Assembly: GCA_964597315.1 (NCBI GenBank)
Contig: CAZQXD010000015.1
Location: 1-64,000, forward strand
DNA: 64,000 bases
DNA from: CAZQXD01 sp964597315
GTDB lineage: Bacteria > Pseudomonadota > Gammaproteobacteria > Competibacterales > Competibacteraceae
Direction: 5' to 3'
The notes under the pieces were generated by a model. It saw only the letters and a program-made list of their open reading frames with translations. It did not search any database and was not told the DNA's origin. This document shows positions 51,205-60,579 of the stretch, piece after piece (position 1 is the stretch's first letter; the number at the start of each line of letters is the position of its first letter). Position numbers and translations under genes: made by a program.

Positions 51205-53604
51205 GTGTTGGTGGGTCGGTCCCGGCAGAAACGGCGTGGGTTCTCCCCGCGTCCAGGCATCGTGGCCGTCCCGATAATGGGGTGATAGGGGATGACCACT
51301 TTGTCCGCCGGGCATATGGAAGTAACCCAGGTGTTCCCGGCCAGGGGAGACGCCCATGCGTTGGGAAGCGCCCCAGCCTGGCCCCTGGGCTCGGGGCATA
51401 TGGGTATCCCCAGGCAGGGGCAGGGGCGGCGCATCCAGCCAATGACCAAGCCTGGGTAGAAAGCGGCTGAAGGGGTGTTGAATCCGCGCAATATTCCTTG
51501 CTCCCCAAGTGTAATCGGCCAAGTCCGCTGGCGTCTGTTTTGCCAGATCGTCCACGGCGCCCAGCAGTAGCGCCCGCCAGTTCGGGTAGGGGGAGGGGAG
51601 CAGATGGTCTGGGCGCGTCGTCACCAATGTCCATAGGGGGCCCTCTCCGTATTGGAACCGGCTGTAGTCGAAGCGAGGATTGGCGGCTCGGCAGGGGGCG
51701 GTCAGGGCTTGCAACACCTGCCGCGCCACCTGCTCCCGAAATTCCCGAACCAGCCGGTAGCCCACGGAGTCCACAGCCGCCCGCCCGCCCCAGTAGGCCA
51801 CTTGACGGCGCAGTTCCGCCCGTCGGGAATCGGCGGTCAGAGCCTGCTCGTCCAAGGTATCCAGCAGCAGCCGCCGCCAGCGGCCCAGGAACAAGGCGCG
51901 GTCGTCCAGTTGCAGGGCCAGCATATCGGCCTCCAGGGGTCGCGGGAGGCGCAGTCCGTCCCGGACCTGCCTGGCTCGGGCGCCCAGGTCATAGTTTCCG
52001 AAACCCAGCCGCTCCAGATGGACACCGTCTACCAGGCGGTTATTGGCAGACCATAGCCGACCGTCGGTGGGATCGGACAGCCGCGGCCGCTGGTCATGGG
52101 CCAGCCAGCCATCCCAGGCGGCGTCGCCGTCCGCCCAGGAGCGGGGGGTGCGGCCGTCCAAACCCCGACGCCGGGGGATAGGTCCGGTTACGGTCCAGCC
52201 GATATGGCCATCGGCATCGGCTACCATCAGATTTTGGGCCGGCGTCCCGGCCGGGGCGGCGATGTCCAGGGCCTGTTCCACCCCGGTGGCGGTTTCCAGC
52301 CCCAGCAGTTCCAAATTTAGCCCCTCGGGATCATGGGCCACCCAACGCAGGGCGCGTTGTCGGCCCTGGTGGTCCCGGTCCAGCACCGGGCCCCAGCGGG
52401 TGGATAATACTTCCAGCGTGTGGGTCGCGCCGTCCTTGACTCGGATGGTTTCCAGATCCCGCTGAAAAGGCCGTGGTCCGTCGGGCGTCAAATATCCTCC
52501 CCGAGCGTCGGGTTCGAGAATCACCAAGTCGCTCCAGTCCCCCTCGGCATTGGTAAACCCCCAAGCGACCCGACCGTTGCTGCCGGCCACCAGCGCCGGT
52601 GCGCCGGGCAGGGTGACCCCGGTTACCCGCCACTCGCCGCCCCGCCCATCCGGCCAGGCCAGCATCGCCCGATACCAGATGTTGGGCAGGCTATGACCCA
52701 AATGCATATCGCTGGCCAATAAAGCGCCGCCGTGGCCGCTATGCTGGCCCGACACCGCCCAGTTGTTGCTGCCGGCTGAGAAAGACGCAAAGGCGGTTGG
52801 CGGGAGGGCAGGCATCTTGGCCGGGGGCATCGCGGCCAAGTCAAACTCCCCGGGCAGGGGTAGGGGCGCGGACGGCAGCATCGGTCCCGTCAAGGGGGTA
52901 TCCCAAGAAGTCCCCCGGGGGGTCAAAAAGGCGAACAGGGCAGGGGGCAGCAGGTCTTTCATCAGCCCCAGGTCGGTTTCCAGGGCCACATTGCCGCCTT
53001 GCAAATCCAAGTACATGGCATAGATCACCAAGGCGCTATCTTCGGCTCGCCAGGGCGCCGGGCCGGTCCCCAGCAGCAGGTATTCGAAAGGTCGGGCGCG
53101 CAGTGCCGCCAAGCCGGTATTTACCCCCTTGGCATAAGCCACGAGCAGCGCCCGATGTTCCTCTGGCAGGGCCGCCAGGCGAGCCGCCGCTCGGTGCCGG
53201 AAGCGATGCACCCGCGTTTGCAGGTCCAAATTTAAGAGGGCTTCGCCCAACAGTTCCGCCAGCTCTCCCGCCCCCCGGCGGCGTAGCAGGTCCATTTGAA
53301 AAAACCGTTCCTGGGCATGGATAAAGCCCAAGGCCATGGCCAGGTCGCGACGATTGGAGCCGCGCAAGGTGGGCACCCCCAAGCCGTCCCGTTCCACCGT
53401 TACCGGCGCTTGTAGCCCAGACAGGCCAAGCTGGCCGTCGGTTTGGGGCAAGCTGGCGGTCAACAGCCAATAGCCACCGGCCAGGGCAGCTCCCAAGACC
53501 GTGAGCAACGTTAGGGTGCTGATCAGCAGTAAGCGTCGCCAGCGGGGCGTTCTGGGAGGCCTATAGGCATCTTGAATCCCCGCTGCCGGTTTATTGCTGT
53601 CCAT
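51178..53604 (-). CDS. Penicillin acylase family protein (Ntn hydrolase, S45)
   Basis: 808 residues. An N-terminal membrane anchor or signal (LLLISTLTLLTVLGAALAGGYW) suggests periplasmic location. The alpha-part has VTVERDGLGVPTLRGSNRRDLAMALGFIHAQERFFQMDL features (given here in pieces: RDGLGVP, GFIHAQERF). Autoproteolysis at AG|SNNWAV would free S279 as N-terminal nucleophile; N/R residues of the family follow. The end has HMPGGQSGHPLSPHY, the typical C-terminal motif. Substrates may be acyl-homoserine lactones or acylated peptides; which is unknown. Confidence 0.9.
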   Translation of the reverse strand: MDSNKPAAGIQDAYRPPRTPRWRRLLLISTLTLLTVLGAALAGGYWLLTASLPQTDGQLGLSGLQAPVTVERDGLGVPTLRGSNRRDLAMALGFIHAQERFFQMDLLRRRGAGELAELLGEALLNLDLQTRVHRFRHRAAARLAALPEEHRALLVAYAKGVNTGLAALRARPFEYLLLGTGPAPWRAEDSALVIYAMYLDLQGGNVALETDLGLMKDLLPPALFAFLTPRGTSWDTPLTGPMLPSAPLPLPGEFDLAAMPPAKMPALPPTAFASFSAGSNNWAVSGQHSGHGGALLASDMHLGHSLPNIWYRAMLAWPDGRGGEWRVTGVTLPGAPALVAGSNGRVAWGFTNAEGDWSDLVILEPDARGGYLTPDGPRPFQRDLETIRVKDGATHTLEVLSTRWGPVLDRDHQGRQRALRWVAHDPEGLNLELLGLETATGVEQALDIAAPAGTPAQNLMVADADGHIGWTVTGPIPRRRGLDGRTPRSWADGDAAWDGWLAHDQRPRLSDPTDGRLWSANNRLVDGVHLERLGFGNYDLGARARQVRDGLRLPRPLEADMLALQLDDRALFLGRWRRLLLDTLDEQALTADSRRAELRRQVAYWGGRAAVDSVGYRLVREFREQVARQVLQALTAPCRAANPRFDYSRFQYGEGPLWTLVTTRPDHLLPSPYPNWRALLLGAVDDLAKQTPADLADYTWGARNIARIQHPFSRFLPRLGHWLDAPPLPLPGDTHMPRAQGPGWGASQRMGVSPGREHLGYFHMPGGQSGHPLSPHYRDGHDAWTRGEPTPFLPGPTHQHLRLVPAPP

Positions 53605-53702
53605 GATCCCCTACATGCCGTGTGGACCCGTTCGCGTCGCCGAGTAAATGTCCAAGCCAGATCAAGGCGTGGTCCGGTCGCCCACGATGGCGCTTTTCTG
53701 AA

Positions 53703-55745
53703 TCAGTCGTTATTGGGGGTAGGCTTCCAAGCCGACACCAGTTGCTTCTGGATAGGCGAGGGCACGGGATCGTAGTGGCTGAGTTCGATGCTATAGCTGC
53801 CTTGACCGCCAGTCATGGACTTGAGTTGGGATTCGTAGCCCTCCAATTCGGCCAGGGGCGCCAGGCCGTTGACGACCGCCATATTCCCGGCGGTGTCGGT
53901 GCCGTTGATCCGTCCCCGCCGCCCCGACAGATCCCCGGTTACGGCGCCCACCGCTCCGGGTGGGGTCTGAATCTCGATATTGACCAGTGGCTCCAGAACC
54001 AAGGGCCGGGCTTTTCGCACCGCATCCAGAAACGCCTCCCGGCCGGCGGTGACGAAAGCGACTTCCTTGGAGTCCACGGGGTGGTGTTTGCCGTCGGTGA
54101 CCACAGCGCGAATGTCTTGGAGGGGGTAGCCCGCAGTGGCCCCCTGGCTCATGGCCTCCCGGACGCCTTTTTCCACCGCCGGCAAAAACTGGGTGGGAAT
54201 GGCGCCGCCCACCACTTCGCTCTTGAATTCGAAGCCGGTACCCCGTTCCAGAGGCTCCACCCGCAGGAATACCTCCCCGAACTGACCGGCGCCGCCGGTT
54301 TGTTTTTTGTGGCGATGATGACCCTCGGCCACGGTGGTGATGGTTTCCCGATAGGCGATCTTGGGAGGCTTGGTGTCCACCTCCAGGCGGTAGCGGTCTT
54401 TCATTTTCTCCAGGGTCATGCGCAGGTGCAGCTCCGATAGGCCCCGCAGCACGGTTTCCTGGGTGGTGCCGTCGTATTCCACTTTGAGACAGGGGTCCTC
54501 CTCCACCAGCTTATGCAGGGTATCCGACAGCCGCTGTTCATCGTTTCGGGTCTGGGCGGTGATGGCCAGGCCGAACAGCGGGGTAGGAAAGCGCAGCCCC
54601 TCCAGGTGGATATGGTCCTCGTCGTGAGAGTCGTGGAGTACCGCGTCCCGGTGAATATCATCCACCTTGGCCACGGCGCGGATATCCCCCGGCAAGCCCT
54701 GCTCCACCTCCGTGTGGTCCTTGCCGTGGACTTCAAACAAATGCCCTACTTTGAACGGCTTGCGGGCATCACCAATGAATAACTGGCTATCCTTGCCGAT
54801 GCTCCCCTGGTGGATGCGAAACAAAGCCAGTTTGCCCACGAAGGGGTCGATGGTGATTTTGAACACATGGGCCAGGGCGTGGAGGGAGGGGTCCGGCACG
54901 GCTTGAAACGCCTCAGCGTCTGGTCCTTCGCCCTTGAAAAAGGGCGAGGGGTTGCCTTCGGAGGGGTTGGGCAACAGCCGGGTGAAAATATCCAGCAGTT
55001 CCCGGACCCCGGCCCCGGTGCGGGCCGAAACGAAGCATACCGGCATCAGGTGGCCCTCCCGCAGGGCCTTTTCGAAAGGCTCATGGAGTTGATTCGGGTC
55101 CAGTTCCTGATCCTGCTCCAGGTACAGGGCCATCAACTCTTCATCCAGTTCCACCACCTGATCGATAATCTGGGTGTGAGCTTCGGCCACGTTGGAGAAG
55201 TCACTGTCTCCCGAGGGGTTGAAGAAACAATCCACCACCTCGGCGCCGCCCTTGGCGGGCAGGTTGATGGGCAGGCACTCCGGGCCGAAAGTGTCCTGGA
55301 TTTGAGCCAGCAGTCCCGGTAGATCCAGGTGTTCGGCGTCGATTTTATTGATAACGATGATGCGGCATAGGCGTTGCTCCTGCGCCCGTTCCACAATCCG
55401 CTGGGTCACCGCCTCGATGCCGTTTTGGGCGTTGATCACCACGGCCGCCGTTTCCACTGCCGGCAGCACGGCGATGGCCTGGCCGATAAAGTCGGCGAAG
55501 CCCGGGGTGTCGATCAGATTGATATGGGTGGCGTCGTGTTCCAGGTTGATCACGGCGCTATCCAGGGAGTGCAGATGGGTTTTCTCCTGGGGATCGAAGT
55601 CGCAGACCGTGCTGCCCTTTTCCACGCCGCCAGCTTGGGTGATCCGCCCGGCCGCCATCAGTAGGGCCTCGGCCAGGGTGGTTTTGCCAGCGGCTCCGTG
55701 GCCCACCAGTGCGATGTTACGGATAGCGTCTGTGTCGTAGTTCAT
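53703..55745 (-). CDS. EF-G-like translation GTPase (FusA paralogue)
   Basis: 680 residues with the five-domain EF-G layout. G1 GHGAAGKTTL (instead of GHVDHGKTT of canonical EF-G), G3 DTPGFADF, G4 NKID, then domain II, domain III (GLSELHLRMTLEKM), domain IV (VEPLERGTGFEF ... GAIPTQFLPAVEKG) and domain V. This is the EF-G-like paralogue family found besides true fusA; its role in translation is not settled. The gene is alone, not in a str operon, which supports paralogue status. Confidence 0.9.
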   Translation of the reverse strand: MNYDTDAIRNIALVGHGAAGKTTLAEALLMAAGRITQAGGVEKGSTVCDFDPQEKTHLHSLDSAVINLEHDATHINLIDTPGFADFIGQAIAVLPAVETAAVVINAQNGIEAVTQRIVERAQEQRLCRIIVINKIDAEHLDLPGLLAQIQDTFGPECLPINLPAKGGAEVVDCFFNPSGDSDFSNVAEAHTQIIDQVVELDEELMALYLEQDQELDPNQLHEPFEKALREGHLMPVCFVSARTGAGVRELLDIFTRLLPNPSEGNPSPFFKGEGPDAEAFQAVPDPSLHALAHVFKITIDPFVGKLALFRIHQGSIGKDSQLFIGDARKPFKVGHLFEVHGKDHTEVEQGLPGDIRAVAKVDDIHRDAVLHDSHDEDHIHLEGLRFPTPLFGLAITAQTRNDEQRLSDTLHKLVEEDPCLKVEYDGTTQETVLRGLSELHLRMTLEKMKDRYRLEVDTKPPKIAYRETITTVAEGHHRHKKQTGGAGQFGEVFLRVEPLERGTGFEFKSEVVGGAIPTQFLPAVEKGVREAMSQGATAGYPLQDIRAVVTDGKHHPVDSKEVAFVTAGREAFLDAVRKARPLVLEPLVNIEIQTPPGAVGAVTGDLSGRRGRINGTDTAGNMAVVNGLAPLAELEGYESQLKSMTGGQGSYSIELSHYDPVPSPIQKQLVSAWKPTPNND

Positions 55746-55956
55746 GGATATTCCCCTGGGCTAGCTTGACCATATGGGTATTGACGATACCGGTTCGAAA
55801 CTTTCCTCAGTATAGGAAGGGAAACCGAGTCTGTTCGGGCCGACGGTCATGGGAACGTCACACTTTTTTGCCGCCACCCCGGCTTCGCGCACTGGAGCCG
55901 GCCCGGAAAACCGCTTACTATTGGGCGGTCTAAAAACTCACAAGAACGCGTGTTTT

Positions 55957-56844
55957 ATGGCTTTATTCAGAACCGTCTGTCTTGGCTTGGCCCTGATTGC
56001 CCTGCCGCCCGCAGTTCAGGCCACCGATGCCGGCCCAGAACTGGGCCACCTGCTGACCCAGGCTCCGGTCGCCGAGCAGGTGGCCTGGGCCGTTCGCTAC
56101 GAGCACGGCGAAGGGGTATCCCAGGACTATGCCAGCGCCCTGCGTCTGTATTGCGCCGCCGCCCGCCGGGGCGACCCGTTGGCCCAGTATCAATTGGGCT
56201 GGCTTTATGCCAACGGTCGCGGCGTGGAGCGGGACGACGCGCTGGCCGCCGCGTGGTTTGCCTTGGCCGCCCGCCAGGGTGATGTCCATGCCCAGCGCAT
56301 GCTGGAACGGCTAGGCGGGACCGAGGCCGCGACCGCCCCCCGCTGCGTGGCCAGAGGTTTGGGAGCGCCCTTGGCGCGGGGCAATACCCACGGACGTGGC
56401 CAGGTGGAGCAGTGGGTGCGAGAACTGGCGCCCCGCTACCAGCTCGACCCGGAACTGGTGTTGGCGGTGATCATGGCCGAGTCCGGTTTTCGGGTGAACG
56501 CCATTTCTCCGAAATCCGCCCAGGGCCTGATGCAACTCATCCCCGCCACCGCCGCGCGCTTCGGGGTCAGGGACCCCTTCAACCCAGTGGACAACCTACG
56601 TGGCGGCATGGCCTATCTGCGCTGGTTGCTGGCCTACTTCCGGGGGGATGTGCGCCTGGCCCTGGCCGGTTATAACGCTGGCGAGCATGCGGTGGAGCGA
56701 TACCAAGGGATTCCCCCCTATCCCGAAACCCGCGCTTATGTGTCAAAGATTATCGGCGTCTACGGCTTCGAGACCCATCCCGTGGCCTCCGGCATTGTCG
56801 AGCCGTCAACAGTGCTGGTGGCTATGGATTTGAAACTGCCCTGA
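55957..56844 (+). CDS. Lytic transglycosylase with Sel1-like repeats
   Basis: 295 residues from ATG at 55957, where the signal peptide MALFRTVCLGLALIALPPAVQA begins (the upstream in-frame ATG at 55849 would put 36 residues in front). Two Sel1 repeats (ALRLYCAAARRGDPLAQYQLGWLYANG without its end, then AWFALAARQGDVHAQRML) are followed by an SLT domain with catalytic Glu in VIMAESGFRVNAISPKSA, GLMQLIPATAARFG and GYNAGEHAV. It cleaves peptidoglycan in the periplasm, perhaps for an envelope machine. Confidence 0.92.
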   Translation: MALFRTVCLGLALIALPPAVQATDAGPELGHLLTQAPVAEQVAWAVRYEHGEGVSQDYASALRLYCAAARRGDPLAQYQLGWLYANGRGVERDDALAAAWFALAARQGDVHAQRMLERLGGTEAATAPRCVARGLGAPLARGNTHGRGQVEQWVRELAPRYQLDPELVLAVIMAESGFRVNAISPKSAQGLMQLIPATAARFGVRDPFNPVDNLRGGMAYLRWLLAYFRGDVRLALAGYNAGEHAVERYQGIPPYPETRAYVSKIIGVYGFETHPVASGIVEPSTVLVAMDLKLP

Positions 56845-56850
56845 ACGCCC

Positions 56851-57210
56851 ATGCATGTGGACGATGGGGACCGGGTATTTGTCTATGGCACTCTGCTTGA
56901 GGGTTGCCGCAACCACCATTGGCTGATGGGCGCCCGAAAACTGGGGGATCACGTCACCGGAGCTTGCTACACCCTGTACGATCTGGGACCGTATCCCGGG
57001 GTGATGGCCAAGGGCGCTACCGCCGTGGTGGGTGAGGTCTACCTGGTGTCGGCCGGGATTCTGGCCCGGCTGGACGTATTGGAGGACTATCCCCGGGAAT
57101 ATACCCGGGAGCGCATCGACACCCCTTTCGGTCCAGCCTGGATCTATCTGTACCGGCAACCGCCCCCCCATGCCCGGCCCCTTGTCGGAGGGGACTGGCG
57201 GCAACGCTGA
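56851..57210 (+). CDS. Gamma-glutamylcyclotransferase-like protein
   Basis: 119 residues with the GGCT/AIG2-like fold: VFVYGTLLEG near the N-terminus, GPYPGVM, VVGEVYLV and LDVLEDYPREYTRER, whose Glu is the expected catalytic residue. It ends with WIYLYR, as is common. It is 6 bases downstream of the transglycosylase gene and probably cotranscribed. Confidence 0.88.
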   Translation: MHVDDGDRVFVYGTLLEGCRNHHWLMGARKLGDHVTGACYTLYDLGPYPGVMAKGATAVVGEVYLVSAGILARLDVLEDYPREYTRERIDTPFGPAWIYLYRQPPPHARPLVGGDWRQR

Positions 57211-57229
57211 ATCCCCGCCGCCCTGGGGA

Positions 57230-57562
57230 TCAAAAATGGCTATTGGCCAGCTTAAGCACAATCGCCGTTACCCGCTCCCGGTCCTGGGCGGCGAAAACCA
57301 ACATCCGGCCCCCCACCAGACGCAGGCCCATATCCCCAGCAGGCCCCTCTACCACCGCATCCAATTCCCAGTATTGGGCGCATTCTGTTGCAGGGGGCTG
57401 GCGTATGTGCAGCATAACCGCCCCAGAAGGCCGCAGTTCAGCGTCCAGCAGTTCGGCAATGTCCTCCTTGGGCGGTGGGTCGGGATATGAGCAGGGCGCG
57501 TCGGCCTGCCCCCAGACCCCCCGGGGGGGTCTGGGATCGAAACATCGCACGAATTCACTCAT
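57230..57562 (-). CDS. Hypothetical protein
   Basis: 110 residues (MSEFVRCFDPRPPRG ... KEDIAELLDAELRPSGAVML ... LELANSHF-like end ANSHF). No signal or membrane segment. It is convergent with the gene before it. Codon use looks coding, with an AGGA 6 bases before the ATG. Not recognised. Confidence 0.5.
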   Translation of the reverse strand: MSEFVRCFDPRPPRGVWGQADAPCSYPDPPPKEDIAELLDAELRPSGAVMLHIRQPPATECAQYWELDAVVEGPAGDMGLRLVGGRMLVFAAQDRERVTAIVLKLANSHF

Positions 57563-57743
57563 GGGCGTCCTGGGTGTGGGGATCGAACCGGTTAGTCATG
57601 GCGGCAGCGACATGGAATCGGCTAAATCCTGGTTTTCATCAATGGTTTCGGTGGGCCAGTACAGGTAATATCCAAGAAAACAATCTTGACCGGCAGTCAT
57701 CGGGGAGATCAACAATCATCAGTTCCAGGAGCGTCTTGAGCCA

Positions 57744-60579
57744 ATGACGACCGCATCGCCCAACAATCTACCCAATAGCACCACGCCTTTATTGTACACG
57801 GCTCATTTCGGCATGCGCCGCAAACCCTTCGGCGGCGCCGATCCTCGGCTGATGATCGGCGCCGCCGCCGAGCGGGTGTTCGGTCAGTTGCTCGACGGTG
57901 TGCGCCGACCCGGTGGCTTGGTGGTGCTCAGCGGCGAGGCCGGCACCGGAAAGACCCTGATGCTGAGACGGTTGATGCACCAGCCCATGGAGGGACTGGA
58001 GTTTGTACTGTGCTACTCCACCCAGCTCAGCTTCGAAGACTTATTGGGTTATATCTGTGATCGTCTGGGTCTCGACACCGCCGGGTCCGATCAGGCTCAA
58101 CGGTTGCTGGCCCTAGAGGAGCATCTTGGCCGCCGGGCGCGTCAAGGACGGGCGGTGGTTTTACTGGTGGACGAAGCCCAGCATCTGGATGATGGGGTGC
58201 TGAGCGATGTCCTCAAACTAGCCCGCGACGGGAACAGCCCAGCGCCGCGTCTGGTGTTGGCTGGATCGCCGGCCTTGGAAGCACGGCTGGATGACCAGCC
58301 CTTGGCCACGACGGCTATCCGCTGTCGTTTGGAACCCCTCTCCGAAGCCCAGGTGGTGGAATACGTGCAACGCCAGGTGCGGGCGGCCGGGGGCGACCCG
58401 GAGGACCTGTTTCCGCCCCCCGTGATGGCCAGGATTGCTGAGTATTCCAATGGGATACCAAGGCTGATCAACGCTTTGTCCGATCACGCTCTGGTGCTTG
58501 CCCAGTTCACCGGCGCGCAACGGGTAGCCGAGAACATGATTGATGAGGTGGCCGACGAACTGATGTTGTCATCCACCCCGGCCCGGCCTCCCCTCGGCTC
58601 CGATCCGTCCCCGGCATCGATCATGGAGCCGCTACCCTCCCCGGTAGCCGAGGAAAAGCCAACCCTCCCCGGCCCGGAGGGCATCGAGACGTCGCCCAAG
58701 CCCGCGCCGCCCCCAAACCCGGTGGTCCAGGCTGCCGCACCATCCGCGCCTCCCACGCCGCTTCCCGTCCCGGCGGTTGAGGCTGCCGCCCCGTCGGCCA
58801 GCGCCCCGGATATTGCCCCCCCGGAGACCGCCGCGCCGCCGTCCGATGTCCCCCTGGTGGCGGCCCAGGCAAGCCCGGCTCCGGCGGTCCCGACTCCCGA
58901 CTCTTCTGTGGAGCAGACGCTGCCCCAGCCCACCGCTCTGGTGGTCCCTGCCCACGCCGATGGCACGTCCCAGACGGGGCATACCGAAACCCTGCCGTCC
59001 CTGGCGGTGGATCCCGACCCTACCGCTCGTCTGCCGGTGGCCTACACGGCAGGGGGGCCGCCCACCCGACGGGTGGCGGTGGTACAGCCCCAGGCCATGG
59101 ACCAGCCCCGTAAAAGCGCGGGAGTGTGGTATCTAGGGGCCATGCTGTTGGTGATCCTAGGCGGGGGAGCTTGGTTGTGGTACAGGTCCCAGACCGAAGG
59201 GTTTGTGGTGACCCAAGAAACACCTGAAGCGCTTCAGACAACCCCTCCGGCGCTGGCGTTGGACCCGGTGGGCGAGCCATTGAGACGCGACGCCAGTCCA
59301 CCACAAATTCAGGTTGAACAGGCCCAGGGCCGCGCCGACCAATACATACCCCTGGCCATTGCCGTCCAGGGTGATCCCCAGGACACCTTTACCATTGACA
59401 TCGCCGGTCTGCCCCGGGGCGCCACCCTCAACGCCGGGCGGCAGTACTCCAGGGGGGTTTGGACGCTGACCGCCGGTGAACTCGAAAACCTGGCCTTGCG
59501 TCCGGGCGGCATGCACGGCGGCGTTCTGACTCTGCGTATCACCGCCATCGCCATACCGCCGTATCGGGGCCAGAGTGCCTCCAGCGAGACCGAGCTGACG
59601 GTGAACATCAATCCCATGGGACCCTCACCGGCCCCTGCCGAGGTGGTCCCCGCGCCGGACACCAAGCCTTTGGTATCCGAGCCTGCGGTCGAGATGGAGT
59701 CCGTCGTCAAGTCCGCCGCGCCGCTTCCTGGCCCCGCCTCCGAGGCAGCCGAGGTGAGTGCCGAGCTGGCGACGGCCCGGCCTTCGCCCTCGACTCTCTC
59801 CGCCACGCCGCCCCCCTCTGACGCCACGCCGTCGGACGCCGCTGCGACCGATTCCGTCGCCGCCGTGGCAAGCCCGGTTCAGGCCGATTCCGCCGCCGTT
59901 GTAGCTGTGGAAACAAGCCCGGTTCAGGCCGATTCCGCCGCCGTTGTAGCTGTGGAAACAAGCCCGGTNNNNNNNNNNNNNNNNNNNNNNNNNNNNNNNN
60001 NNNNNNNNNNNNNNNNNNNNNNNNNNNNNNNNNNNNNNNNNNNNNNNNNNNNNNNNNNNNNNNNNNNNTCAGGCCGATTCCGCCGCCGCTGTAGCTGTGG
60101 AAACAAGCCCGGTTCAGGCCGCCCCCGCAGCTGTGGAAACAAGCCCGGTTCAGGCCGCCGCGACACCGCCGGAAGCCTCCCTCCCGGAGGCCACGTCGGA
60201 CAGCGCCCCCGGCCCGGTCAATCTGTCCACGGCCAAGGTCGCCACACCCTCGGTGGCGGCGTTCATGGAGAGTGGGGACCGGCTCATGGGCCTGGGGGAT
60301 CTGGCCTCCGCGCGGCTGTTTTACGAGGCTGCCGCCCAGGTCGGTATCCCAGCGGCGGCCTTGGCTGTGGGCCGGACTTATGATCCCGTGGTGTTGGGCC
60401 AGCGGGGTCTTAGGGGGGTGTACGCCGATCCCCTCAAGGCGGCCCAGTGGTATCGTAAGGCCCAGGAGGCTGGCGCCAGGGAGGCCGAAAGCCGACTCTC
60501 GGCTTTAGCTCGCTGGGTGGATGCAAACCAGAACCTGAGTCCTGAACAGGCCCGAGATATACAACGCTTACTGCCCTGA
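57744..60579 (+). CDS. MshM/ExeA-like AAA ATPase with membrane helix, beta domain and Sel1-like C-terminus (contains assembly gap)
   Basis: One gene broken only by the run of Ns. The N-terminal 280 residues are an ExeA-type AAA domain (Walker A GEAGTGKT, Walker B VVLLVDEAQHL, NGIPRLINALSDHAL), followed by a Pro/Ala linker, a membrane helix (YLGAMLLVILGGGAWLWY), a beta domain (AQGRADQYIPLAIAVQGDPQ, TFTIDIAGLPRGATLNAG), a repeat linker (VQADSAAVVAVETSP) and a C-terminal Sel1-like helical part (SARLFYEAAAQVGIPAAALAVG, PLKAAQWYRKAQEAGA). The 100-N placeholder breaks the frame artificially. It is likely an envelope-machine component. Confidence 0.85.
59876..60160 (+). repeat. 45-bp tandem repeat with assembly gap
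   Basis: Exact 45-base units at 59876-59920 and 59921-59965 begin GGTTCAGGCCGATTCC, a third starts at 59966, and after the gap (60069) the sequence resumes at unit position 4, exactly where it stopped. Shorter diverged units of about 36 bases follow. Each unit encodes VQADSAAVVAVETSP. Confidence 0.92.
59969..60068. other. Assembly gap (100 N)
   Basis: Exactly 100 Ns lie inside the 45-base repeat, so the size is a placeholder. The flanks are in repeat phase, implying a true missing length of 0 or a multiple of 45 bases. Confidence 0.95.

Noticed and set aside
53703..55745. Canonical elongation factor G (fusA)
   Set aside because: The P-loop GHGAAGKT and the isolated gene position fit the EF-G-like paralogue, not the str-operon fusA.
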